From Metallibacterium scheffleri (lineage in GTDB: Bacteria > Pseudomonadota > Gammaproteobacteria > Xanthomonadales > Rhodanobacteraceae): DNA of 64,000 bases. Shown in pieces: positions 8,542-16,184 of the stretch. The position numbers were made by a program, and so were the translations under genes. Under the pieces are notes generated by a model. The model had not been told where the DNA came from. It did not search any database and worked only from the letters and a program-made list of their open reading frames with translations. The stretch lies in contig NZ_LDOS01000002.1 in the NCBI RefSeq assembly GCF_002077135.1, forward strand, positions 1,947,865 to 2,011,864. The letters run 5' to 3'. The first letter of the stretch is position 1. Each line of letters opens with the position of its first letter.

Positions 8542-10335
8542 TCAGCGCTCGAGTCCGCCCTGCCCGCTGCGTTCAGCCGCGCGGCGAGCCAGCAGATCGA
8601 GGTCGGCGCGTTTCATGGTCGCGTCGAAACTTTCATCGCCCTGACGGATCGCCCAGCCGGCCGACACCGCGAAACCAAGTTCCGCTTCGGAACGCGCCTC
8701 CAGCCGGTGCGCGATCTCGCGCAACGCGCCCTCGCTGGTATCCGGCAGGACCAGCGCGAACTCGTCGCCGCCCAGACGCACCACGGTGTCCTGGCTGCGG
8801 CAAGCGGCGCGCAGGAACTGCGCCAGCTTGCGCAGCATGGCGTCACCCTGCGCGTGGCCATGCACGTCGTTGTAGTGCTTGAAGCTGACCACATCGACCA
8901 CGATGCAGCCGAAGCGCTGCTCGCCGCTGCGCACGGCGAACTCGTCCAGATAACGGCGGTTGTACACGCCGGTCAATGGATCGCTCATGGTGCGCTCGCG
9001 CAACTGGCGGTCGTAGTTCTGGCGCAGGGTGATGTCCTGCGCCACCAGCAGCACCTGCGGCGGTGTGTCCTCGGGATACGCCAGGCTGTGATACTGCCAG
9101 GTGCGACGCTCGCCGCCGCGCCCACGCACGCTGATCACGCCAGTATCGCGGCGCCGGCTGGCGCTGCGCTCGAGCATGGCCAGCGCCGCGTCGTGATCCT
9201 CGGGCTCCATGAAATCGGTCAGCAGGTGCCCGATCAATTCCCCGGCATCGACCCCGAGCGCCGCGGCGACCGCACCGTTGGCCTGCACGACGCGACCATC
9301 GCGATCATGGCTCCACACCAGCCAGATGCCGGAGTCGATCAGATCGCGGTAGCGCCGCTCGTACAGCTCGCCTTCACTGGCCGCGCCCTCGCGCGGGCGG
9401 ATCAGCAGCAGGCGCGCGTCGCGGCGCGCATACAGCATGGGACTGGACGTGACCTGCACCGGCATCTGGCGCCCGTCGCGGCGCCGGTGCGTGGGGCCGC
9501 GCAGCAGGCTCAGCGCGGGATCATTGCCCGGCTCCACGGCGATGGCATTGGCACCCAGCGCCTGCAGATCCTCGGCGGCGTAAGCGTAAAAGCGCTCGGC
9601 GGCGGCGTTCACCGCCAGCAGCGCGCCGTCCTGCGCCATGATCAACGCCGGCAGCGGATGATCCTCGAACAGCGCGCGCCATTCGCTGTCGCGCTGTTCC
9701 TGGAACTGGCGCCAGGCGCGCTCGCCGCCCACTTCGCGGCCGATCTCCAGCAAACCGAACGCACGGCGCCGCGGCAGCGCCAGCGCCTGCTTGCTGACCA
9801 GGTATTCGCACATGCGCCCGTCCGGATCGGGCCCGCGCCGGCGCAGGGTGAGTCGTCCCGGCTCGGTGAGCAGCGCGGCGGTTTCGGCGGCACGCCCGGC
9901 GGCGGCCTCGGGATCGAGGAAATCGCCTTCCGTATAGCCCAGCACGTCGGCCGGCTCGGCGCCCAACATGGCCGCGGCCGGACGCGTGGCGAACAGAAAG
10001 CGACCCTGCGCGTCACGCAGGCTGACCGGTTCACGCAACTCGCCGGCGAAAGCCTGCAGCAGCGCCTCGGCGCGGCGCAGCGCGCGCCGGCGCAGCAGGT
10101 GGCCGTAGACCAGCAGCCCCAGCAGCAGCAGCGCGGCCGCCGCGCAGGCCAGCGCCGCGATCGGCAGCCACATGGCCAGCAGCCCGGCCGCGCCGGCCAG
10201 CAACGCGCCCAGCACGGCCAGCAGCGGCACCAGCGCCATCAGCGCGCGTCGGCGCCGTGCCCGCGCCGAGCCGGGCACGGCGCCATCCAGCGCGCTGCCC
10301 GGCACGGCGATGTCTTGAGCGGAATGTTTGAGCAT
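8542..10335 (-). CDS. Membrane diguanylate cyclase with PAS sensors (PAS-PAS-GGDEF)
   Basis: 597 residues if started at the ATG at 10333-10335. Two hydrophobic segments near the N-terminus (LMALVPLLAVLGALLAG and a second one) anchor it. PAS-like regions follow (for example LREPVSLRDAQGRFLF and SGIWLVWSHDRDGRVVQANG), then a C-terminal GGDEF domain with RLGGDEFALVLP. RSQD sits exactly five residues before GGDEF and forms the inhibitory I-site, so product feedback is expected. It makes cyclic di-GMP from two GTP. The frame stays open upstream to 10497, but that extension would run through a perfect CRP/Clp palindrome, so the shorter start is preferred. It lies downstream of arginase on the same strand. 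Confidence 0.87.
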   Translation of the reverse strand: MLKHSAQDIAVPGSALDGAVPGSARARRRRALMALVPLLAVLGALLAGAAGLLAMWLPIAALACAAAALLLLGLLVYGHLLRRRALRRAEALLQAFAGELREPVSLRDAQGRFLFATRPAAAMLGAEPADVLGYTEGDFLDPEAAAGRAAETAALLTEPGRLTLRRRGPDPDGRMCEYLVSKQALALPRRRAFGLLEIGREVGGERAWRQFQEQRDSEWRALFEDHPLPALIMAQDGALLAVNAAAERFYAYAAEDLQALGANAIAVEPGNDPALSLLRGPTHRRRDGRQMPVQVTSSPMLYARRDARLLLIRPREGAASEGELYERRYRDLIDSGIWLVWSHDRDGRVVQANGAVAAALGVDAGELIGHLLTDFMEPEDHDAALAMLERSASRRRDTGVISVRGRGGERRTWQYHSLAYPEDTPPQVLLVAQDITLRQNYDRQLRERTMSDPLTGVYNRRYLDEFAVRSGEQRFGCIVVDVVSFKHYNDVHGHAQGDAMLRKLAQFLRAACRSQDTVVRLGGDEFALVLPDTSEGALREIAHRLEARSEAELGFAVSAGWAIRQGDESFDATMKRADLDLLARRAAERSGQGGLER

Positions 10336-10476
10336 GGGCCGTCCCGCCCTTCCTCGATCGGCCACGACAGGTGACCGTTGTTGCCCGTCCTTGATGCACG
10401 AACCATGCACGGCGCGCGCATTCGCCACGCGCCGCGACAATTGTTCACTGGTGTGTCGGAAGGTGACGGAAGCCAC

Positions 10477-10496
10477 TGTGTGAATTGCATCACACA
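10477..10496. promoter_or_regulatory. CRP/Clp-type operator
   Basis: TGTGTGA-N6-TCACACA is a perfect palindrome containing the full consensus TGTGA-N6-TCACA. It lies about 150 bp upstream of the diguanylate cyclase start and just past the arginase stop. In Xanthomonas, Clp reads this consensus and is released from DNA by cyclic di-GMP. Confidence 0.7.
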
Positions 10497-10524
10497 TTGC
10501 ACCGGCGTGCTTGCCCGGCCAATC

Positions 10525-11475
10525 TCAACCGCGCATCAGCGTGGATTTGCCGAACAGGCTCTCGACCAGATCCACGGCCAGCAGCGCGGTGCGGTTGTGA
10601 TCGTCGAAAGCCGGGTTCAACTCCATGATGTCCAGCGAGGCCAGACGGCCGCTGTCGGCGATCATCTCCATCACCAGCTGCGCCTCGCGATAGTTCGGCC
10701 CGCCCGGTACCGTGGTGCCAACCCCGGGGGCGATGCCCGGATCGAGAAAATCCACGTCAAAGCTCACGTGCAGATGCGTGTCGGCGTCGAGTCCGGCGAG
10801 CGCCTCGCTCATCGCGCGTTTCATGCCCATCTCATCGACATAGCGCATGTCGAAAATGACGAGGCCGGCGTCGTGCACCAGGCGGCGCTCGCCGGGATCG
10901 ACCGAGCGGATGCCGATCTGGCGGATCTCGTCCGCGCGCAGCGCCGGCGCCGGGCCGGTCAACGTGGTCAGCTCGACCGGACCCTGACCGCACAGGCACG
11001 CCACCGGCATGCCGTGGATGTTGCCCGACGGGGTGATGGCATGGGTATTGAAATCGGCATGGGCGTCCAGCCACAGCACGCGCAAGTTGCGTCCCTGCGT
11101 GCGGCAATGGCGCGCGACCGCGCCGATCGAGCCGATCGCCAGACAATGATCGCCGCCGAGCAGGATTGGCAGCCGCGCCTGCGTCAGCTCCGCAGCGACG
11201 GCATCGGCCACGGTGCGCGCCCACGCCTGCACCTCGGGCAGATGACGATAGCCATCGCGCGGCGGCTGCCACGGATTCAGCGGCCCGGTCAGATTGCCGC
11301 GATCAAGCACTTCGAGGCCGCGCGCGCGCAGCGCTTCGGCCAGGCCAGCGACGCGCAGCGCCTCGGGGCCCATGGCCGCGCCGCGATGCCCTGCGCCGAT
11401 GTCGGTGGGCGCGCCGATCAGGCTGATGCGCGGCTGCGCGCGCGCGGTCGGGGTTTCAGCGATGCCAGGGCTCAT
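10525..11475 (-). CDS. rocF: Arginase
   Basis: 316 residues, the usual arginase length. It hydrolyses L-arginine to ornithine and urea in the cytoplasm. Manganese ligands are His110 (GGDHC), Asp137/His139/Asp141 (DAHAD) and Asp240/Asp242 (SFDVDFLDP). Asn143 and Ser150 fit substrate binding. These motifs separate it from agmatinase. It follows the HPt gene by 50 bp on the same strand, but no functional link is evident. No urease or ornithine-catabolism genes are in the window. Confidence 0.93.
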   Translation of the reverse strand: MSPGIAETPTARAQPRISLIGAPTDIGAGHRGAAMGPEALRVAGLAEALRARGLEVLDRGNLTGPLNPWQPPRDGYRHLPEVQAWARTVADAVAAELTQARLPILLGGDHCLAIGSIGAVARHCRTQGRNLRVLWLDAHADFNTHAITPSGNIHGMPVACLCGQGPVELTTLTGPAPALRADEIRQIGIRSVDPGERRLVHDAGLVIFDMRYVDEMGMKRAMSEALAGLDADTHLHVSFDVDFLDPGIAPGVGTTVPGGPNYREAQLVMEMIADSGRLASLDIMELNPAFDDHNRTALLAVDLVESLFGKSTLMRG

Positions 11476-11524
11476 GTCGTTCCCTCCGGTCGGGCGCGCG
11501 ATGCCTGTGGGCGCCGCGCGGAAA

Positions 11525-11851
11525 TCAGATCGCCTCGGGCGGCAATCCGAACGCGTCGAGCAGTGCGGCGACGGCCGCGGCGGCGCCGACGGCGGGCGTC
11601 GCCAGACGCGGGATCAGCAGCACATCCAGCGCGCGCGCGGCCTCGCCCAGCGCGATATAGCCATAGTTGTCCGCCGCGCCGCCGAGGCGGTGCGCCAGCG
11701 TGCGCAGCTCATCGCGTGCGCTGGCGTCACCGGCCTGCCAGGCGCGCCAGCAGCGTGCGATCGCGGCGTGCTTGTCCGCCAGACCCTGCGCGAACGCGGC
11801 CGCCAGCGCCGCCAGGCGCGCGTCGTAGTCGATTTCGGAGTAAGGGTCCAC
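11525..11851 (-). CDS. Histidine phosphotransfer (HPt) domain protein
   Basis: A 108-residue single-domain protein. AHRLGGAADNYGYIALGEAA matches the HPt phospho-histidine helix (H-R-L-x-G). The proposed start is GTG at 11849-11851 because AGGAAA lies at the right distance and the domain begins there; the frame remains open further upstream into the MITE-like repeat. It would relay phosphate between a hybrid kinase and a response regulator. No kinase is adjacent; the only hybrid kinase in the window (49468-53079) lacks an HPt domain and is a possible but unproven partner. Confidence 0.75.
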   Translation of the reverse strand: MDPYSEIDYDARLAALAAAFAQGLADKHAAIARCWRAWQAGDASARDELRTLAHRLGGAADNYGYIALGEAARALDVLLIPRLATPAVGAAAAVAALLDAFGLPPEAI

Positions 11852-11944
11852 GCGATTTCCTGCAAGCTGCGCCGGAACGGCGGCGGTCACCCGCGAATTG
11901 TACGTCCGCGGCGACGGCGCGCCACGCCGCGCCACGCCGCGCGA

Positions 11945-12104
11945 GCTCAGAGCCTGTGAAAAATTCCGCGTCGTGCGGAATTTTTCATCGGCGCATCCGG
12001 CACAGGTCCGTACGCGCCTGCGCGAAGCAGCCACTGGCGTGACCGCTTCGCGTCCGGCCATCCATGGCCGGGCTGAGGGGCTGAAAAATTCACAGCCTCT
12101 CAGC
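11945..12104. repeat. MITE/REP-like element, copy 2 (full form)
   Basis: A 160-bp unit with terminal inverted repeats. The left end is GCTCAGAGCCTGTGAA and the right end, read on the minus strand, is GCTGAGAGGCTGTGAA (14 of 16 identical). Inside are a perfect 12-bp stem (11958-11969 with 11975-11986, GAAAAATTCCGC) and the palindrome CGGCCATCCATGGCCGG. It is related in inverse orientation to 3831-3929. Its right end supplies the TGA of the J-domain gene. Confidence 0.8.
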
Positions 12105-12878
12105 GCCGCCGCCGTGGCGGCTTGGCCGGCGCCGCCTGGACCATCGCCGCGAGCAGTTCGGCGAACGCGTCATCCATCTCGAACTCGAACGATTGGCGCG
12201 CGCGGTCCTGCTCGCGCAGCCAGGCTTTCAGCGACTTGACCGCGCTGCCCCGGGCCAGCAGATCCTCGATTTCGCCGCACGCGCCGGCCAGAGCTTGCGC
12301 CAGCTCCTGCAGATCCTGGCGCACATGCTGCGGCGAGATGCGCCTGGCCGCTGGCCGCGACAGCAGTTGGCCCAATTCGAATTCGATGCTGGCCACCTGC
12401 GCTTCGGTATCGCGCAATTGCCGCCTCAGCGTCGCCGTCAATGCCTTGTATTCGGCATCCACGATGCCTGCCAGGCCGGGTGAATCCAGCAATCGCGCCT
12501 CCAACTGCAGGGACAGCAGGGCGTACAAATCATGCTGTGCATAGGCGGCATTGGCGCGCTTGAGCAAATCGGTATTGCGCGTGCGCAACTCGGGATCGGA
12601 TTCGCGGTCGGGATGCAGGGCGCTGGCCAACTGGCGGTAGATGCGGCGCAACTGCTGCGCGGAGTCGGCGCCTGCCGGAACCGCTCCGCGGCGCGCGCCT
12701 CGCACCCGGCCGCGGCATCCCGGATCGGCGGCGCCGGATCGAAGCCGAACAAGTCATCCATGCCTGCATCCGCCGCGCCAGTCGATGGCGCGCGGTGCCG
12801 CCGCCACACGGCCTGCAATTCGGCGTCCGCATCGACCGCCAGGATGACCTCGGCGATGGCCAGCAGGGTCGCGCGCAT
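12100..12878 (-). pseudogene. J-domain protein, split by an apparent one-base frameshift
   Basis: Two frames join into one plausible protein. The first runs from ATG 12878 (MRATLLAIAEVILAVDADAE, then MDDLFGFDPAPP, to AERF near 12680). The second runs from about 12700 to the TGA at 12100 and contains a DnaJ-like segment (QQLRRIYRQLASALHPDRE) with the HPD triad, followed by a helical C-terminus. Restoring one G in the run near 12677-12680 gives ...AERFRAGADSAQQLRR... in a single frame. The second frame alone could start at GTG 12703-12705 and would give 201 residues. The lesion is either a true frameshift mutation or an assembly/sequencing error. A J-domain suggests an Hsp70 co-chaperone; the family is otherwise uncharacterised. 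Confidence 0.6.
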
Positions 12879-12995
12879 GCGTGTGCGATCCGCGGCATTG
12901 AAGCGCGCATCCGCGTAACCGGCATCGGACCGGAGCAGGATGGCCGCGCAGGCGGTCGGGCCGTGACACCGCCACGCGGACGCCGACGCATGCGA

Positions 12996-13071
12996 TGGTG
13001 CCGCTTGTCCGACTCGAACGGACGACCTACTGATTACAAATCAGTTGCTCTACCAACTGAGCTAAAGCGGC
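12996..13071 (-). tRNA. tRNA-Thr (anticodon TGT)
   Basis: The minus strand folds into a full cloverleaf. The acceptor GCCGCTT pairs with AAGCGGC. The D-arm is GCTC-AGTTGGTA-GAGC, the anticodon loop TTTGTAA holds TGT, and the T-arm is GTCCG-TTCGAGT-CGGAC. The 3' CCA is encoded at 12996-12998. It reads ACA codons. Confidence 0.96.
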
Positions 13072-13138
13072 GTGGGCGCATTGTAACTGCCGCGGGCAAT
13101 ACGTCCGCTCGGCTGCAGCGAACTGGACGGCGCGCGTT

Positions 13139-13780
13139 TCAATCGCAAGGGCGTGCCTGCGCGTGCAGGATGTCGGCGTGCGCGACGTGGGCTTGCCAGA
13201 CAAAGCCCGCCGCGGCCGGCAACTGAAACTCGATGTAGTACTGCGGCACCTGCTCGACGCGCTGGCGCAACTGTGCGGGAAAACCCAGCGTGCGCAATTG
13301 CGCTTCGCGCCGCTGCGCGTTGCCCGGGTCCTGGAACAAGCCCAGCGAGATGCTGTTCTGCTGCTCGCCGGCGGTGATCACGTAGTAATCGCGCACGCCG
13401 TGCGCGGCCAGTGCGCGTGCCATGGTCAGCGCCTGCTCGCGTCCCGGCGCCGTCAGATACACCCACCAGCCGCGCGACACCGCGGACTCGGCCACGCGGT
13501 ACTGGATGCGCGGCACGTGCGCGACCAGCGCGGCGAAGGCCTGCTGCATCTCGGCCTGCGTGGTGAATGGGCCCACGCTGAGACATTGCGCGAGCGCACC
13601 CGGCGCGGCTGCCGGCACCTGCGTGGCGGCACGCGGCAGCGCTTCGTGCAGCAAGTGCAGCGTGGGCACGCCCGCCTGCGTGACCGCGATCGGCGTCGGC
13701 GCATGCCATGGCCACAGCCACCATGCCGCCGCGGCGAGGTTGAGCAGCAGCAGCAGCAGCACGATGCGGCGCAGGATCAT
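13139..13780 (-). CDS. SPOR-domain membrane protein
   Basis: 213 residues. One N-terminal membrane segment (ILRRIVLLLLLLNLAAAAWWLW) is followed by a periplasmic part whose middle shows a SPOR fold pattern (CLSVGPFTTQAEMQQAFAAL, then YYVITAGEQQNSISLGLF). SPOR domains bind denuded septal peptidoglycan, so a role in cell division or envelope maintenance is likely. It lies downstream of coaX on the same strand, but 246 bp away, with a repeat remnant between them. The birA-coaX-SPOR order is, from memory, conserved in related genomes. Confidence 0.75.
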   Translation of the reverse strand: MILRRIVLLLLLLNLAAAAWWLWPWHAPTPIAVTQAGVPTLHLLHEALPRAATQVPAAAPGALAQCLSVGPFTTQAEMQQAFAALVAHVPRIQYRVAESAVSRGWWVYLTAPGREQALTMARALAAHGVRDYYVITAGEQQNSISLGLFQDPGNAQRREAQLRTLGFPAQLRQRVEQVPQYYIEFQLPAAAGFVWQAHVAHADILHAQARPCD

Positions 13781-14011
13781 GCGGCGATTTTAGACACAGC
13801 GCCGGGCAAGAACGGTGACCGGGGGCGGATTCCCGACGCGCCGCGCACAGCGGCTGGGGAAAACTTCGACCGCCGTAGTGAGGGCGTCGCCAGGCGTGCG
13901 TGACCAGGTGCGTTGTGGGCACATTCGGGGAGTTGGGTGAGCCAAATGACCCGGATTTGCCCATGGCGCGCCGCCGGCACGGGCGTCTGCCGGCGATCGC
14001 AGCAGGTGGGC

Positions 14012-14029
14012 GATTTTTTCAGCCGCTCA
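14012..14029. repeat. Remnant of the MITE/REP-like element (copy 3)
   Basis: Read on the minus strand, CTGAGCGGCTGAAAAAAT matches the right end of the element at 12072-12090 (CTGAGGGGCTGAAAAAT). It again overlaps a stop codon, the TGA of coaX at 14027-14029. Only this end is recognisable. Confidence 0.5.
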
Positions 14030-14782
14030 GTCCGCATCGCGCTGCGCATCCGCGGCGATCGCCAGACCACGCAGCACCGCATCGGGGAACAATTGCGATG
14101 CGCCGCGCACCAGCGCCTGCAAACGCGGTGCGTCGCCACCGGCCAGCAGCAGCCGCGGCTGCGCATCCAGCGCCTGCGCGGACTCTTCGCTGAAACGCTC
14201 GACCAGTGCCGCCGCCGCCAGCCACGCGCCCGAGCTCAGCGCGTCCTCGGTCGTGTCGGCCATCCACACCACGCGACCCACGCTTTGCACGGACACGCGC
14301 GCGGCCGCGCCCAGCAAGGCCTGCTGCATCAGCGCGGGCGACGCGACGATCAAGCCGCCGCGATGCCGCCCCGCGGCATCCAGCGCGTCCAGCGTCAGCG
14401 CCGTGCCCAGGCTGGCCAGCACGCAGGGCGCATGGCCGGCGCCGCGCGCCGCGACCATGCCCAGCAGGCGATCGATGCCCAGCCGCGCCGGCTCCCGATA
14501 CGCGCTGTGCACGCCACACAGCGTCGCCACGCTGTGCTGCGCGCGTGGCTCGATGCGCAGCACACGCCGCACGCAGGCGAGCACTTGTGCCTCGCGCGCG
14601 GCGGCGGCCACCACCGCCATGTGCACGGCGCGTGGCGGCGGCAACGCGGCCAGCGCCGCATCCAGGCGCGACTCGAAATCCGGCGTGTCCCAGGCCAGCG
14701 CGCCGACCGCGCCTCGCACCCGCGCACCTTCGGCCAGCGTCCATTTCAGGCGCGTGTTGCCAAGGTCCAGCAGCAGATTCAC
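14027..14782 (-). CDS. coaX: Type III pantothenate kinase
   Basis: 251 residues. It phosphorylates pantothenate in the first step of coenzyme A synthesis. The N-terminal DLGNTRLKW is the phosphate-binding loop of the ASKHA fold, and GIDRLLGMVAA is the pantothenate-binding GxDR motif. The later motif reads SLGTALTLD, where many CoaX proteins have D-x-GTA, so Ser replaces the usual Asp there. The GTG start at 14780-14782 overlaps the birA stop by 4 bp, giving tight co-translation with birA. Confidence 0.9.
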   Translation of the reverse strand: MNLLLDLGNTRLKWTLAEGARVRGAVGALAWDTPDFESRLDAALAALPPPRAVHMAVVAAAAREAQVLACVRRVLRIEPRAQHSVATLCGVHSAYREPARLGIDRLLGMVAARGAGHAPCVLASLGTALTLDALDAAGRHRGGLIVASPALMQQALLGAAARVSVQSVGRVVWMADTTEDALSSGAWLAAAALVERFSEESAQALDAQPRLLLAGGDAPRLQALVRGASQLFPDAVLRGLAIAADAQRDAD

Positions 14783-15747
14783 GCGCGCACCGATACGTCG
14801 GCGCTGTCCAGCAGCAGGGTTTGCGCACCGCGCAGCACGCGCAGCGCACCGCGCGCATCGACGCCTTGCGCGCGCGCGCGGAACGTCTCGCCGCCGGCCT
14901 GCACGCTCAATTCGCGCCCGGCCAGTGCATCCAGCGCCACGTAGCGCGCGGCGAACGCGGCGAAGCCCGCGCGCGCGAATAGCGCCAGCGCCTCGGCCAG
15001 CGCCGCCAGCAGCGCCGCAGCCAGCGCGTTGCGCGCCGGCACCACGCCAGCGCAGGCATCCGCCAGATCGGCCACCGGCTGTCCGGCCCCGGCGCGCACG
15101 GACGCCGGCATGCACACGTTGAGGCCGATGCCGATGATCGCGTGGCACGGCCCCAGAAACTCGCCGCCCAGTTCCACCAGAATGCCGGCCAGCTTGCGGC
15201 CATCCTGTTGCACGTCGTTGGGCCACTTCAGCGCGATGCCCTGCGCGCCCTGTGCACGCAGCGTTTCGGCCACCGCCACGCCCACCGCCAGCGACAACCC
15301 CGCCAGCGCGGCGAAGCCGTGCTCGAAGCGCCATAGCAGCGAAAACGTCAACCCCAGCGCCGGCGGCGCCAGCCAGCTGCGTCCGCGCCGACCGCGCCCG
15401 GCAGTCTGGCGCTCGGCGAACACCGCACTGCCGGAAGGCAACGTGGACGCGCGCCGCTGCAGCTCACTGGAGGTCGAATCGAGTTGCCAGTGCACCTCGA
15501 TGCACGGCCACGCCGCGCCCGCGCCGCGCGGCAGCGCCTCACGCAGCGCTTCCACACTGAGCAATTGCAGCGGACATTGCAGCCGGTAACCGCGACCCGC
15601 TTGCGCCGCGATGGGCAGGCCGGCCCCGCGCAGGGCTTCGATCTGCTTCCAAACCGCGGCGCGGCTGACACCCATGCGCTGCGCCAGCGCCGCGCCGGAA
15701 TGCGTGGCGCCATCACCCAGGGTTGCCAGCAGCACGCGCTCGTCCAT
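14779..15747 (-). CDS. birA: Biotin--[acetyl-CoA-carboxylase] ligase / biotin repressor
   Basis: 322 residues. The N-terminal winged helix-turn-helix (HSGAALAQRMGVSRAAVWKQ) marks the bifunctional class II type that can repress biotin synthesis genes. The catalytic domain has GRGRRGRSW for biotinyl-AMP binding and KWPNDV, followed by a C-terminal SH3-like domain. It makes biotinyl-AMP and transfers biotin to the carboxylase carrier protein. It is the first gene of a birA-coaX unit and is transcribed divergently from cydAB across 437 bp. Confidence 0.95.
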   Translation of the reverse strand: MDERVLLATLGDGATHSGAALAQRMGVSRAAVWKQIEALRGAGLPIAAQAGRGYRLQCPLQLLSVEALREALPRGAGAAWPCIEVHWQLDSTSSELQRRASTLPSGSAVFAERQTAGRGRRGRSWLAPPALGLTFSLLWRFEHGFAALAGLSLAVGVAVAETLRAQGAQGIALKWPNDVQQDGRKLAGILVELGGEFLGPCHAIIGIGLNVCMPASVRAGAGQPVADLADACAGVVPARNALAAALLAALAEALALFARAGFAAFAARYVALDALAGRELSVQAGGETFRARAQGVDARGALRVLRGAQTLLLDSADVSVRA

Positions 15748-15963
15748 GCGCGCAGTTTAGCCGCGTGGCACGACCGGGTCGGATGGCCGTGTTCGTCCGG
15801 CTGCGGAGGCGGCAGGCAAAGCGCGGCCACCCCGGCAACAGGCGCATCGCACGGGTGCCTTGACCCCTGGCGCTGATGATTCCGGCCGGCGCCGGGCCAC
15901 GCAACCGGGCAACTGACCCGCGCATGACATGCGGCCACGCGCCACATCCGATTCAACTGACTT

Positions 15964-15977
15964 TTGATCTGGATCAG
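15964..15977. promoter_or_regulatory. FNR/Anr-type box upstream of cydAB
   Basis: TTGAT-CTGG-ATCAG matches the FNR/Anr consensus TTGAT-N4-ATCAA at nine of ten fixed positions. It sits about 210 bp before cydA in the 437-bp birA-cydA gap (15748-16184), where nothing else was recognised. Low-oxygen induction of the bd oxidase would fit. Confidence 0.6.
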
Positions 15978-16184
15978 AGCAGACTTCGCCGCGCTGTGAT
16001 GGTGCGGCGCACGCAAGCGCCGTCCTGATCGGGCTTTGCCGCAGCCGCGCGAAGCACCGCCCCCATGGTGTTCCGCACCGACCCCGGTGCCGGAATGCGC
16101 GGCTTCCATCGACAGGGTCCACGACACCCGGTGCTCACGCGCGCCGCGGTTCGACATTGCCTTGGCACTTGCAGGAGATCCGTC

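Noticed and set aside
10336-10497. Longer start for the PAS-GGDEF cyclase (54 extra residues)
   Set aside because: The extension runs through the perfect CRP/Clp palindrome and adds a polar, Arg-rich stretch before the membrane segment.
16065-16184. Longer start for cydA (40 extra residues)
   Set aside because: The extra residues have no family similarity, while ATG 16185 has a good ribosome-binding site and the canonical N-terminus.
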